A DNA stretch of 35,179 nt. Source: DATBLQ01 sp036555325. GTDB taxonomy: Bacteria; Pseudomonadota; Alphaproteobacteria; Rhizobiales; Aestuariivirgaceae. Made by a program: the position numbers and the translations under genes. Within the stretch, counting starts at the first letter, position 1; every line of letters begins with the position of its first letter. Shown here one piece after another: positions 24,228 to 33,100 of this stretch. The DNA is taken from NCBI GenBank assembly GCA_036555325.1, contig DATBLQ010000006.1, positions 1 to 35,179 on the forward strand, written 5' to 3'. The notes beneath the pieces are model-generated. The model did no database searches. It was given only the letters and a program-made list of their open reading frames with translations, and was not told the origin of the DNA.

Positions 24228-24908
24228 TTGAAAAAATCACTAGCGGGAATTTTCCTGGCTACCTGCCTTATCTCGACAGGAGCGACAGGAGCTAGCGCGG
24301 CTGATATCACGGAAGATACCGAATTTGTGCCCGAACTGTCAGGGTGGTACCTGGCGGTGAGCGGCGGGCTCAACAAGGTATTCGAGCAGGATTTCGAGAC
24401 AGACGGCGGTCCGGCTCCTTTTACTGTGGATGCGGATATCGACTTCGACTACGGCTGGCGCGCCGGCGCCGCCATCGGAAAGCGCTTCGGCAGCAACTTC
24501 CGAGGCGAGGTTGAATTTGCCTACAGCTCTACCGATGCCGACGATGTCGCGGGGGTAGGGGTCGGTGGCTCCCTCAATATCTTCTCTGTCCTCGCAAAGA
24601 TTGACTTTGAGATGGAATTTTTCGGCTGGTGGCATCCCTATCTCGGTGTCGGTGCCGGCGCCGCCCATGTGAATATCGACGATATAGGCCTGGCCGCCGA
24701 CCCGGCCGACGGCAGCGATACCGTATTCGCCGCGGCTGTCGAAGGCGGCAGCATGTTCGAATTGAGCGATACGGTTGAGCTCTTTACCCAGACGCAGCTT
24801 ATGTTCCTTGGCGACGTCGACGGCGGTTTCAACATAAGCACCGCTTCGATCACGCTCGAAGACCCCCTGGTCCTTTCGAGCTCCATCGGCTTACGCATCA
24901 AGTTCTGA
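24228..24908 (+). CDS. Outer-membrane beta-barrel protein with TTG start
   Basis: A predicted 226-aa outer-membrane protein. The open frame runs from 23820, but the product becomes sensible only at a TTG at 24228 preceded by GACGAGG: MKKSLAGIFLATCLISTGATGASA is a clean Sec signal with cleavage after ASA (24). The mature part has alternating aromatic/small residues typical of OmpA/OmpW-like eight-stranded barrels (GWYLAVSGGLNKVFEQDFE, YGWRAGAAIGKRFGSNFRGEVEFAY, YLGVGAGAAHVNI) and ends SSIGLRIKF; the terminal Phe is the usual barrel-assembly signal. It is strongly acidic. The ligand or role is unknown; it resembles porin-family proteins of alphaproteobacteria. A stem GGGCA/TGCCC follows at about 24942-24955 without a clear U-tract. 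Confidence 0.75.
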   Translation: MKKSLAGIFLATCLISTGATGASAADITEDTEFVPELSGWYLAVSGGLNKVFEQDFETDGGPAPFTVDADIDFDYGWRAGAAIGKRFGSNFRGEVEFAYSSTDADDVAGVGVGGSLNIFSVLAKIDFEMEFFGWWHPYLGVGAGAAHVNIDDIGLAADPADGSDTVFAAAVEGGSMFELSDTVELFTQTQLMFLGDVDGGFNISTASITLEDPLVLSSSIGLRIKF

Positions 24909-24968
24909 GATCCCATATTATTGCGATTGTCGTGCCGCCGGGGCATAAGTGCCCGCTTGCTGCCTTTT

Positions 24969-25054
24969 GCGGACGTGGCGGAACGGTAGACGCAACGGAC
25001 TTAAAATCCGTTGGGCGAAAGCCCGTGAGGGTTCGACTCCCTCCGTCCGCACCA
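24969..25054 (+). tRNA. tRNA-Leu (anticodon UAA)
   Basis: A complete 86-base tRNA gene. The acceptor stem GCGGACG (24969-24975) pairs with CGTCCGC (25044-25050), followed by discriminator A and an encoded CCA (25052-25054). The anticodon arm ACGGA-CTTAAAA-TCCGT gives anticodon TAA at 25002-25004. The T arm contains GGTTCGACTCC (GGTTCGA). A long variable arm (TGGGCGAAAGCCCG) is typical of leucine tRNAs. It reads UUA/UUG leucine codons. The following DNA contains a type I methyltransferase remnant, so this tRNA may have served as an integration target. Confidence 0.97.
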
Positions 25055-25347
25055 CCGTTTAGAAGCATTTTTGACGGTGTCGGGATGGAAATAACTCGCA
25101 TCGTGTCCGTCCTATGTCCGCATCTCTTGATAGCGTGTCGTTTTGCTGGAATGCGAGCAGGGGGCTGGATGCTCCTACAAGTCCTGGTTGATCTGCGACC
25201 GGCTGACTGATGAAGGCTGGTTTCACGAGTCCACGACTCAGGTCTTGTGCTGGCCTGGGGGCACCAGCGCCGACCCACTTGCCGAAACTGATCCTGCTAT
25301 GTGATGAAAGCTCTAAAATCCAGCTGAGCTGGTAAGGAGGGGACCGC

Positions 25348-25425
25348 ATGCCGCAGGTGGAAATCCAATCGTTGGGGTCATTCGTCTGGTCTATCGCGGA
25401 AATTCTGAGGGGCGACTTCAAGCAA
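25348..25425 (+). pseudogene. hsdM: Remnant of a type I restriction-modification methyltransferase (HsdM) start
   Basis: ATG 25348 is preceded by a strong AAGGAGGGG site and opens MPQVEIQSLGSFVWSIAEILRGDFKQ. The segment LGSFVWSIAEILRGDFKQ closely resembles the N-terminal helical region of HsdM/N6-adenine methyltransferase subunits, where it continues SEYGKVILPF. Here the resemblance stops after DFKQ: the next residues (YSAAPVVGAYDSNSADP) fit nothing in the family and the DNA soon runs into the oppositely oriented GMC gene. This suggests that a type I system was once inserted next to the tRNA and then almost wholly deleted. The match is short and made by eye. Confidence 0.55.
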
Positions 25426-25433
25426 TACAGCGC

Positions 25434-25452
25434 GGCACCCGTAGTGGGTGCC
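25434..25452. repeat. Small perfect hairpin
   Basis: GGCACCC and GGGTGCC form a 7-bp perfect stem around the loop GTAGT. It lies immediately after the hsdM-like remnant. There is no T-run on either side, so it is not a clear intrinsic terminator; it could be scar DNA at the deletion junction. Confidence 0.35.
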
Positions 25453-25514
25453 TACGACTCGAATTCGGCGGATCCTCAAGTTACTCTGAGGCATGGCGCC
25501 AAATCGAGTTCGAC

Positions 25515-27128
25515 CTATCTTGCAGCGTCGAGGATGAATTCCGCACCTTTCCAGCCCACCATCATGGCCGCTGCGTTAATATTGCCAGCGACAATGTTGG
25601 GAAACACAGAAGCATCGCACACGCGCAAACCGCTTATCCCATGGACGCGCAGTCTTGCATCCGTGACGCACCTGGAGGGTTCAGGACCCATGCGGCAGGT
25701 GCATGACGGATGATAGACCGTACTGCTGCGCCACCGAAGATCGGCAATTAACTCGTCGTCAGTCTGACACGTGGGCCCTGGCCGCAGTTCCTCGTCTATC
25801 AATCCAGCAAGCGGCTGCTGGGCGGCTACCGTGCGCAGGAACTTCACTCCCTCCAACATTTCACCAACATCCTCCGATGTCGAAAGAGCGTTCGGCGTAA
25901 TGCGCGGATAGTGGAACGGATCAGGCGATTGTATAGCAATCTCGCCGCGGCTGCTCGGCCAGCAATTTGACAGACCCAGCGACAGGCCGGGGAAGGGATC
26001 GGGCGTCAGCAGCGGACGCTCGTCGTCTTTCGGAATAATTGTCGAGAATGGTTGCATGTAGAGCTGCATGTTTGGTCGGTCGTGTCTCGGGTTGGTACGG
26101 AAAAAGCCACCAGCCTGGTTGACGCTGAGGCCAAGCGGGCCGCGCCGCGTCAGTAGATACATCAACCCGACACGAAGCTTTCCCCACCAAGGCCGAAGTT
26201 CGTCGTTGAGCGTCGGCACCCGCATCCTCCAGGTGTAATTAATTCCAATGTGATCCTGGAGATGGCTGCCGACATTCGGATTGTCGCATCGCACCGCAAT
26301 TCCGTGATCGCGCAGCAGCTGGGCCGGTCCAATACCAGAAAGTTGAAGCAGCTGGACCGAATTGACTGTGCCAGCGCAGACGATCACCTCGCGCCCCGCA
26401 TGTGCAGTGTAGGTCTTGCCTCTCTTGAAGTACTCAACGCCGATTGTTCGCGTGCCGGCGAACAGTAATCGCATCACGTGCGCACGCTTTTCTATGTGAA
26501 CATTCGGTCGCTTCAATGCTGGCTGCAAAAAGGCACGCGCCGCCGACATGCGGCGGCCGTTTTTGGTTGTTAATTGGTAGTAGCCAACGCCTTCCTGCTG
26601 CGAGCCATTGAAATCTGGATTGAAAGCGAGACCACTGGCTTCAGCCGACCTGATGAACGGATCGCACAGCGGGTGCAGATCGCGCCTAGTGTCGCTGATG
26701 TGCAGCGGGCCACGGTTGCCATGAAACTCGTCCCCAATAGCCGCATTGTCTTCTATTGACCTGAAGGCCTCGAGCACCTCGTTCCAGCCCCAGCCGGGAT
26801 TGCCGGCGGCCTTCCAATTCTCGTAGTCATGGGGATGGCCGCGGACATAAACCATAGCATTGATAGCGCTTGAGCCACCCAGCACCTTGCCACGGGGCCA
26901 ATAGTCCTTTCGTCCAGCGAGACCGGGATCGGCCTCAGCCCAATACATCCAGTTCAATGTGGGATCGTAGAAGATCTTGCCGTAGCCCAATGGCATCTGG
27001 ATGTAGAAACGTCGGTCGCTGCCTCCCGCCTCAAGTACGAGCACCTTAAAGCGGCCATTGATGGAAAGTCTGTCCGCCAGCACACAGCCAGCCGATCCGG
27101 CGCCCACAATAATGAAGTCGTAAGTCAC
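25515..27128 (-). CDS. GMC family FAD-dependent oxidoreductase (choline dehydrogenase-like)
   Basis: A 537-aa alcohol-type dehydrogenase of the glucose-methanol-choline family. The N-terminal FAD-binding motif is DFIIVGAGSAGCVLADRL (4-21), followed by VLVLEAGGSD. The GMC signature 1 region PRGKVLGGSSAINAMVYVRG lies at about 78-97, and signature 2-like GTVNSVQLLQLSGIGPAQLL at about 253-272. The active-site pair is His473 (YHPSCTCRMG) and Asn518 (GNINAAAMM). It oxidises a primary or secondary alcohol, passing electrons to a quinone or other acceptor; the substrate is unknown. It is divergent from the enolase-superfamily gene (138 bases), with which it may form a sugar-acid or polyol pathway. 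No signal peptide is seen. Confidence 0.93.
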   Translation of the reverse strand: MTYDFIIVGAGSAGCVLADRLSINGRFKVLVLEAGGSDRRFYIQMPLGYGKIFYDPTLNWMYWAEADPGLAGRKDYWPRGKVLGGSSAINAMVYVRGHPHDYENWKAAGNPGWGWNEVLEAFRSIEDNAAIGDEFHGNRGPLHISDTRRDLHPLCDPFIRSAEASGLAFNPDFNGSQQEGVGYYQLTTKNGRRMSAARAFLQPALKRPNVHIEKRAHVMRLLFAGTRTIGVEYFKRGKTYTAHAGREVIVCAGTVNSVQLLQLSGIGPAQLLRDHGIAVRCDNPNVGSHLQDHIGINYTWRMRVPTLNDELRPWWGKLRVGLMYLLTRRGPLGLSVNQAGGFFRTNPRHDRPNMQLYMQPFSTIIPKDDERPLLTPDPFPGLSLGLSNCWPSSRGEIAIQSPDPFHYPRITPNALSTSEDVGEMLEGVKFLRTVAAQQPLAGLIDEELRPGPTCQTDDELIADLRWRSSTVYHPSCTCRMGPEPSRCVTDARLRVHGISGLRVCDASVFPNIVAGNINAAAMMVGWKGAEFILDAAR

Positions 27129-27266
27129 CTCAATTCACCGCCCTGACGATTGCAAAATTTCATCCTTGGTCAGGCGGCAGAACAAGTATGGGGGGTTGAC
27201 GGCATTCGAATTCAACCTTCCTTTTGGCCTCATGCTAGAACGTGATCGGCACGGAGGATACCAACC

Positions 27267-28460
27267 ATGAAAGTTCGCGATCTCATTGTATTCATTGTAG
27301 GCAATCCCCCGCCAGGTTGGGGTGGTCGCTATTTCATCTTCGTCAAGCTGACAACCGATAATGGCATAACCGGTATCGGTGAATGCTACTGCGCGACTTT
27401 CGGTCCCACGGCCATGACTGCGATGATCGAAGACATTTTTGGCCGCTATGTCGAAGGCATGAACCCGTTTCATATCGAGGCACTGTGGCGCAAGGTTTAT
27501 GGTTCGGGTTACACGCTGAGACCAGATGTTTCGCTCATGGGCGTCCTCTCCGGCATCGAGATCGCCCTCTGGGATATCCTTGGCAAGGCGATGGACAAGC
27601 CGGTCTACGAACTTCTCGGTGGCCGGGTTCAAGAGAAGCTTCGCTCGTATACCTATATCTATCCGGATGTTGAGAAGGGCCAAGACGATTCAATCTACTG
27701 GAATGCCGAGCAATCGGCCGAACGCGCCGCCTACTATGTGAGCCAAGGATTCACCGCGGTGAAGTTCGACCCCGCAGCACCTTATTCCTCTTTCGATCCG
27801 CGCCAGCCCTCACTCGAATCGATGGAACTCTGCGGCAAATTCTGCAAACTCATCCGCGAAGCCGTTGGTACCAAAGCCGATCTACTCTTCGGTACTCATG
27901 GGCAATTCACCGCCTCCGGTGCGATTCGCCTGGCCAAGCATTTGGAGCCGTATGATCCACTGTGGTTCGAGGAGCCTACGCCACCCGAGAAGCCGGAGGA
28001 GATGGCGCTGGTGGCACGCAGCACGTCCATTCCCATCGCAACCGGTGAACGCTTAACGACGAAATATGAATTTGCCCGTGTTCTCGAATGCCGTGCTGCA
28101 TCGGTTCTGCAAATGGCATTGGGCCGCGTGGGTGGAATCATGGAAGCCAAGAAGATCGCAGCAATGGCTGAGACATACTACGCGCAGATTGCGCCACATC
28201 TTTATGCCGGGCCCGTCGAAGGGGCGGCCAACATTCATTTCGCCGCGTCACTTCCCAATTTCCTCATTCTCGAAAGCATCGAGGTATGGGGCGGATTTCA
28301 TTCGCGAATTCTAAAAAAACCAATTCAATGGGAAAGTGGTTATGTAATGTTGCCGAGAGAGCCCGGACTTGGAATCGAGCTCGACGAAGAGGTAGCGCTA
28401 GCGAACCCCTATACCGGAACGAAGCTTCATCTCGAAATGACCAACTCTCCTGTGAGATAA
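27267..28460 (+). CDS. Mandelate racemase/muconate lactonizing enzyme family protein with an altered metal-ligand position
   Basis: A 397-aa enolase-superfamily protein, mandelate racemase (galactonate dehydratase-like) subgroup. The N-terminal capping domain (about 1-125) includes GITGIGECYC and SGIEIALWDILGKAMDKPVYELLGG. The barrel has AVKFDPA (Lys166), FEEPTPPE (Glu235), ATGERLTT (Glu261) and QIAPHLYAGPVEGAANIHF (His311). Metal ligands in this subgroup are usually spaced 26 and 26 residues apart; Glu235 and Glu261 fit, but position 209 is Gly in LLFGTHGQF where Asp is expected, while His211 is kept. A GGAGG site nine bases upstream supports the ATG. The next gene starts two bases after the stop. 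It is probably an acid-sugar dehydratase or relative, with uncertain catalysis. Confidence 0.88.
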   Translation: MKVRDLIVFIVGNPPPGWGGRYFIFVKLTTDNGITGIGECYCATFGPTAMTAMIEDIFGRYVEGMNPFHIEALWRKVYGSGYTLRPDVSLMGVLSGIEIALWDILGKAMDKPVYELLGGRVQEKLRSYTYIYPDVEKGQDDSIYWNAEQSAERAAYYVSQGFTAVKFDPAAPYSSFDPRQPSLESMELCGKFCKLIREAVGTKADLLFGTHGQFTASGAIRLAKHLEPYDPLWFEEPTPPEKPEEMALVARSTSIPIATGERLTTKYEFARVLECRAASVLQMALGRVGGIMEAKKIAAMAETYYAQIAPHLYAGPVEGAANIHFAASLPNFLILESIEVWGGFHSRILKKPIQWESGYVMLPREPGLGIELDEEVALANPYTGTKLHLEMTNSPVR

Positions 28461-28461
28461 C

Positions 28462-29361
28462 ATGCGATATGGCTACATCGGACTAGGCAACCTAGGCGGA
28501 CATCTGGCAGCGAGCCTCCTGCGCAACGGCTTCAATGTCACGGTCAATGACATCGACCGTAAGTTGGCGGACCGCCACGTGAAAGCCGGAGGCAAATGGG
28601 CCGACAACCCGAAGGCGCTGGCGTCACAGGTCGACTGTACGATTACCTGCCTTCCCTCGCCGGAAGTTTCAGAGAAAGTTCTGAATGAGGTCCTGGAAGG
28701 TTTGAACCCAGGATCGACTTGGATTGAAATGTCCACTCTCGGGCACGAGGACATTCAACGCCTCGCGGCGATTGCGGCCAACCGAGGTATGCGGACCCTC
28801 GAAAGCCCGGTGACAGGGGGCGTTCATCTCGCCGCCCAAGGCAAGATCACGGTGCTGGTAGGCGGTGACAAGGATTTGTTTGAAATGCACAGGCCGGCAC
28901 TTCAGGCGATGGGCGGACAGTTATTTCATATGGGACGCTTGGGATCCGCCGCGATTATCAAGGTCATCACCAACATGCTGGCATTTATCCATCTCGTTGC
29001 CGACGGTGAGGCCCTAATGCTGGCAAAGCGCGGCGGCCTCGACCTGGCGCAGGCATGGCGCGCAATCAAGGCAAGCTCGGGCACGAGTTTCGTGCATGAG
29101 ACCGAAGGCCAGCTCATTCTCAATGGCAGTTACGACGTTGCCTTTACCATGGACCTGGCACTGAAGGATTTGGGCTTTGCAATGAACTTCGGCAAGGAGT
29201 TCGGCGTGCCGCTCGACCTTGCCAGTGTCACCCACGAAACCTTCGTGAGAGGCAAGGCGACCTACGGCGGCAGTGCTCAGTCGACGCAAGTTGTCAAGCT
29301 CCTCGAGGACTTGCTAACGACCGATCTGCGTGCCCCGGGGTTTCCCCCACGTCTGGAGTGA
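28462..29361 (+). CDS. NAD(P)-dependent beta-hydroxyacid dehydrogenase (3-hydroxyisobutyrate dehydrogenase family)
   Basis: A 299-aa two-domain dehydrogenase. The Rossmann domain starts GYIGLGNLGGHLAASLLRNGF (4-24), with Asp30/Asp32 after the second strand (VTVNDID). The substrate-binding signature is SPVTGGVHLAAQGKITVLVGG (115-135) and the catalytic lysine is Lys167 with Asn171 (IIKVITNML). The C-terminal all-helical domain (about 165-290) includes MDLALKDLGFAMNF. Related enzymes reduce or oxidise hydroxyisobutyrate, tartronate semialdehyde or similar. It begins one base after the stop of the enolase-superfamily gene, so the two are co-transcribed and may act in sequence on a sugar acid. Complete length and motifs. 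Confidence 0.93.
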   Translation: MRYGYIGLGNLGGHLAASLLRNGFNVTVNDIDRKLADRHVKAGGKWADNPKALASQVDCTITCLPSPEVSEKVLNEVLEGLNPGSTWIEMSTLGHEDIQRLAAIAANRGMRTLESPVTGGVHLAAQGKITVLVGGDKDLFEMHRPALQAMGGQLFHMGRLGSAAIIKVITNMLAFIHLVADGEALMLAKRGGLDLAQAWRAIKASSGTSFVHETEGQLILNGSYDVAFTMDLALKDLGFAMNFGKEFGVPLDLASVTHETFVRGKATYGGSAQSTQVVKLLEDLLTTDLRAPGFPPRLE

Positions 29362-29527
29362 CAATAAAGTGGTGTGCCATAGGGCTCGCATCACAGGTGA
29401 TGCTCACAATGTCTACAGTCACATGCCTATGTAGAAATCCACCCGCCCGATGCGGCACGATTTGGAGATCCAGCCTGGGGATCTGATTGAAATCAAATCT
29501 CCGCTTGGTCGATGGGAGGGCCCAGAG

Positions 29528-29932
29528 ATGGTGGTCGACACGCGTCATACCCAATGTCGCATATCAGGGATTTCTTTACGCTATAAAAAGAGCTGGGTGT
29601 GTGGGCTGCTTCTTGTGACTTTGGTTTCCGAACCCGCCAAAGCGGCAACGACGGCTGAAACACTTCTGGACTCATGCGCGAGCCAGGTGACTTGCGGATA
29701 TTGTGAGGGATATATCGCCGGCTTTGTTGATGGGCGAACAACCTCCGATTATGGGCAATCGAACCTCATGTCTTGTCCGCCGACCGATCCATCCGGCAAA
29801 CACTACGAGGTTTCATATACGCAGATGGTGAGAGTGTTCATCAACTGGGCTGAAGCGCATCCCGAGCTATTACACCTCCACGACTGGCAAGCAGTTCGGG
29901 AGGCATTCGCACAAGCTTGGCCGTGCCAGTAG
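29528..29932 (+). CDS. Rap1a/Tai-like secreted protein
   Basis: A 134-aa protein from ATG 29528, which has GGAGG eight bases upstream; the frame is open from 29450. After about 20 mostly polar residues comes a hydrophobic segment (WVCGLLLVTLVSEPAKA), so the mature protein (from about AATTAETLLDSC) is probably periplasmic. The mature part has CGYCEGYIAGFVDGR, MSCPPTD, VFINWAEAHPELLHLHDWQAVREAFAQAWPC. This pattern of paired cysteines, WAxxHPE and the terminal W-P-C is that of the Rap1a/Tai domain. Some members neutralise peptidoglycan amidase effectors of type VI secretion, but many are orphans. No effector gene is seen here, so an immunity role is not implied. Confidence 0.72.
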   Translation: MVVDTRHTQCRISGISLRYKKSWVCGLLLVTLVSEPAKAATTAETLLDSCASQVTCGYCEGYIAGFVDGRTTSDYGQSNLMSCPPTDPSGKHYEVSYTQMVRVFINWAEAHPELLHLHDWQAVREAFAQAWPCQ

Positions 29933-30136
29933 CCATGTGCCCCCCTGTAAGTAGAAGTCCACTGTCACAAAAAGCAACGCTTACACGAGTCGGGGCGTAG
30001 CATATGAAATGCTCGGTTCGACGATTCGAGGCGCAAAGGGCACCAGTCGTTTGCAATCTCCCTGACATCTACCAGGAGGCGCTCTCTGGGAGTAGCGGTC
30101 GTTGAATACGTTTCCGCAACAGGTGAAACTCCTACT

Positions 30137-33100
30137 TCAGCCATGTAAGAGCGCAGGTTCTCCAGAAGGTATTGTCAGCTGTGGTGCGGAATGCGGTTTG
30201 ATCCCAAACCACACTACGTACAGCGCTGGCAGGAATACGAGGGTCAGCAGCGTCGCGACCACCAAACCGCCCATCACCGCATATGCCATGGGCCCCCAGA
30301 ACACGGTCGGTGCAATTGGCACCATGCCCAAGATTGCGGCGGCTGCTGTTAACAATATCGGGCGCAGCCGATGCTCCGTGGCCACGATCACTGCCTCCCA
30401 TGGGTGCTGGCCCGCGGCAATTTCGTTATCGATTTGGTCGATGAGGATCACGGAATTGCGGATCACCATCCCGATGAGCGAGATGACGCCGAGAATTGCC
30501 ACAAAGCCCAGAGGTGCCTGCGATACGAGCAGGGCAGAGGCAACGCCGATAAGCGCTAGTGGCGCGGTGGCGAGCACAATAAAAAGTTTTTGGAAACTCT
30601 GGAGCTGCACCATGAGAATGGTCATCATGAGGAGGAGCATGACTGGAAAGACCGCAAAGATGCTGGCCTGAGACTTGGCACTCTCTTCAACCGTGCCGCC
30701 TGCCACCACATCATAACCTGCCGGTAACTGCGATTTGAATGCGGCAACGTCGGCGGCTACCGCCTTGACAACGGTTGCTGCCTCGACGCCGGGCGCCGTT
30801 TCGGCCTGAACCGTGATGGTTGGCAGGCGATGCCGGCGCCAGATCAATGGCGGCTCAAGTCCGTACGAAAGCTTGGCAATCTGCTCGAGCGGTACTGCGC
30901 GGCCACCGGGTATGCTGATCATCAGGCTGCGCAACGTCTCTAGCTTGGCACGCTCTTCCGGAATGGCTCGGGCGACGATGTCAATGAGATAGATGTCATC
31001 GCGCACCTGGGTCACTGTCGTGCCCGATAAGATGGCGTTAATGGTCTGACCAAGCGCTTGCGAACTGATGCCAAGTTCCCGAGCCCGGTCCTGATCCACC
31101 TCAACGCGCACCATTTTGGAGGGCTCGTTCCAGTCGAAGTTGATGCTCCTCGCATTTGGGCTATTGCCGAGCACGGATGCGAAGCTCATCGCCAACTCGC
31201 GAACCTTCGTGGCGTCGGGACCGCTGATGCGAAACTTGAGCGGCCAGCCGACCGGCGGCCCAAGCTCCAAAGCGCTTATCCGAGGCTGCACCTGCTCGAA
31301 TTCAGATCGTTGCAATGCAGCGAGAATACGTTCTTCCACCGCTGAACGATTCTTGAAGCCTTTCGTGACAATGACGCCTTGCGCAAAAAAGTCGTTTGCA
31401 AGCTGTTGGTCGAGGGGCAGGTAGAAGCGCACAGCACCGCTGCCGATATAGAACGACCAGTGCTCGATGTCGGGATCAGTCTTGAGGATCTTCTCGAGAT
31501 CGTCGACGACCTTTTGTGTTGCATTGATCGAGGAGCCTTGCGGGAGCGTCAGGTCGACAAGCAGCTCGGGCCGATCGGAGCTCGGAAAGAACTGCTGCTG
31601 CACGAACTGCATGCCGCCAAGAGCGGCCACGAACAATGCTACGCTCGCGCCGATCACCCAATATCGGAGGTGCAACACGCGGTCGAGAAGCGCATGGAAG
31701 GCGCGGGCGAAGCGCGATGGCTCATGTCCATGGCCTTTCATTTTGTCGGGTAAGATGAAAACGCCGGTCAGTGGCGTAAACAGCACCGCGACCAACCAGG
31801 AGGCGATCAGCGCGACTCCAACGATAGCGAACAAGGTGAAAGTGTACTCACCCGCGCTGCTCGCCGCGAATCCCACGGGGACGAAACCTGCGATGGTGAC
31901 GAGCGTGCCCGTTAACATTGGGAAAGCAGTGGAAGTATAGGCGGCGGTCGCGGCAGTGATTTTGTCGCAGCCCTCTTCGAGCTTCTTGATCATCATTTCC
32001 ACAGCGATCATGGCGTCGTCGACGAGGAGTCCGAGTGCAATAATGAGGGCCCCGAGCGAGATGCGCTGCAAACTGACTTCCATAAGCTCCATCACGGCGA
32101 AAGTGATGGCAAGAACCAGCGGAATTGCAATCGCAACAACGATGCCCGGGCGCCAGCCGAGGGAGAGGAAACTCACCGCCAAGACTATGGCAATGGCCTC
32201 GATCAGGGTCTTGATGAATTCGCCGACTGCCTCCTCGACGACATGCGGCTGGTCGGCCACCATATGAGACTCGATGCCCGCAGGCAGATCAGCCGTCACT
32301 ATGGCCAGGCGTTCCTTGAGGTGCTCACCGAACCCCAGGACGTCGCCGTTCTTCCTCATTGAGATGGCAAGGCCAACAGCTGGGCTGCCATTGTAGCGGA
32401 AGATCGGCTGCTGCGGATCGGCATAGGTCCGTTGTACCTTGGCAATGTCGCTCAGCCGGAAAAACCGGTCATTGATGCGAAAATTAAGTGACTTCAGGCT
32501 CTCTTCCGACATGAACTGACCGGAGACGCGAACCGCGATCTTTTCATCGTCCGAATCGACGGTTCCGCTAGGCTGAATCGCGTTTTGGGCCTGCAGTGTT
32601 TGGATTAACTCGGAAACGTCGAGTCCCATGGCGGCGAGCTGTTGAGTCGAGAATTCGAGGTAAATTTTCTCGTCTTGGGTGCCGAGAAGGTCAATCTTAG
32701 CAACATCGGGAACGGTGAGCAGCTCGGTCCGGACGCGCTCCGCATAATCGCGCAGCTCCCGGTGAGAAAAACCGTCCGCGGTCAGCGCGAAGATCAAGGA
32801 ATAGGTGTCGCCGAACTCATCGTTGAAGAATGGACCCTGCGCGCCTTGAGGCAGGCTATGCTTAATGTCAGCGACTTTCTTGCGCACCTGGTACCAGAGA
32901 TCCGGCACTTCCGCGGCACGGGTGGAATCCTTGAGATACACGAACACCACGGACTCGCCCGGCTTGGTGTAGCTCTTCAGGTAATCCAGGTTCGGCAGTT
33001 CTTCGAGCTTCTTCTCAATACGATCGGTGACTTGCCGCACGGTTTCCAGAGCGGTGGCTCCGGGCCACACTGTCTTTACCACCATCGTTTTGATGGTGAA

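Larger units (their letters stand above)
25055..25514. other. Degraded intergenic stretch after tRNA-Leu
   Basis: About 460 bp between the tRNA and the 3' end of the GMC oxidoreductase gene. Apart from the hsdM-like start listed separately and a 7-bp hairpin (25434-25452), I see no intact gene. No direct repeat of the tRNA 3' end was spotted within this stretch, so a formal attachment site is not shown. Confidence 0.5.

Noticed and set aside
24940..24956. GGGCA/TGCCC stem after the outer-membrane protein gene as an intrinsic terminator
   Set aside because: The stem is short and no U-tract follows directly; the next T-run is more than ten bases away, just before the tRNA.
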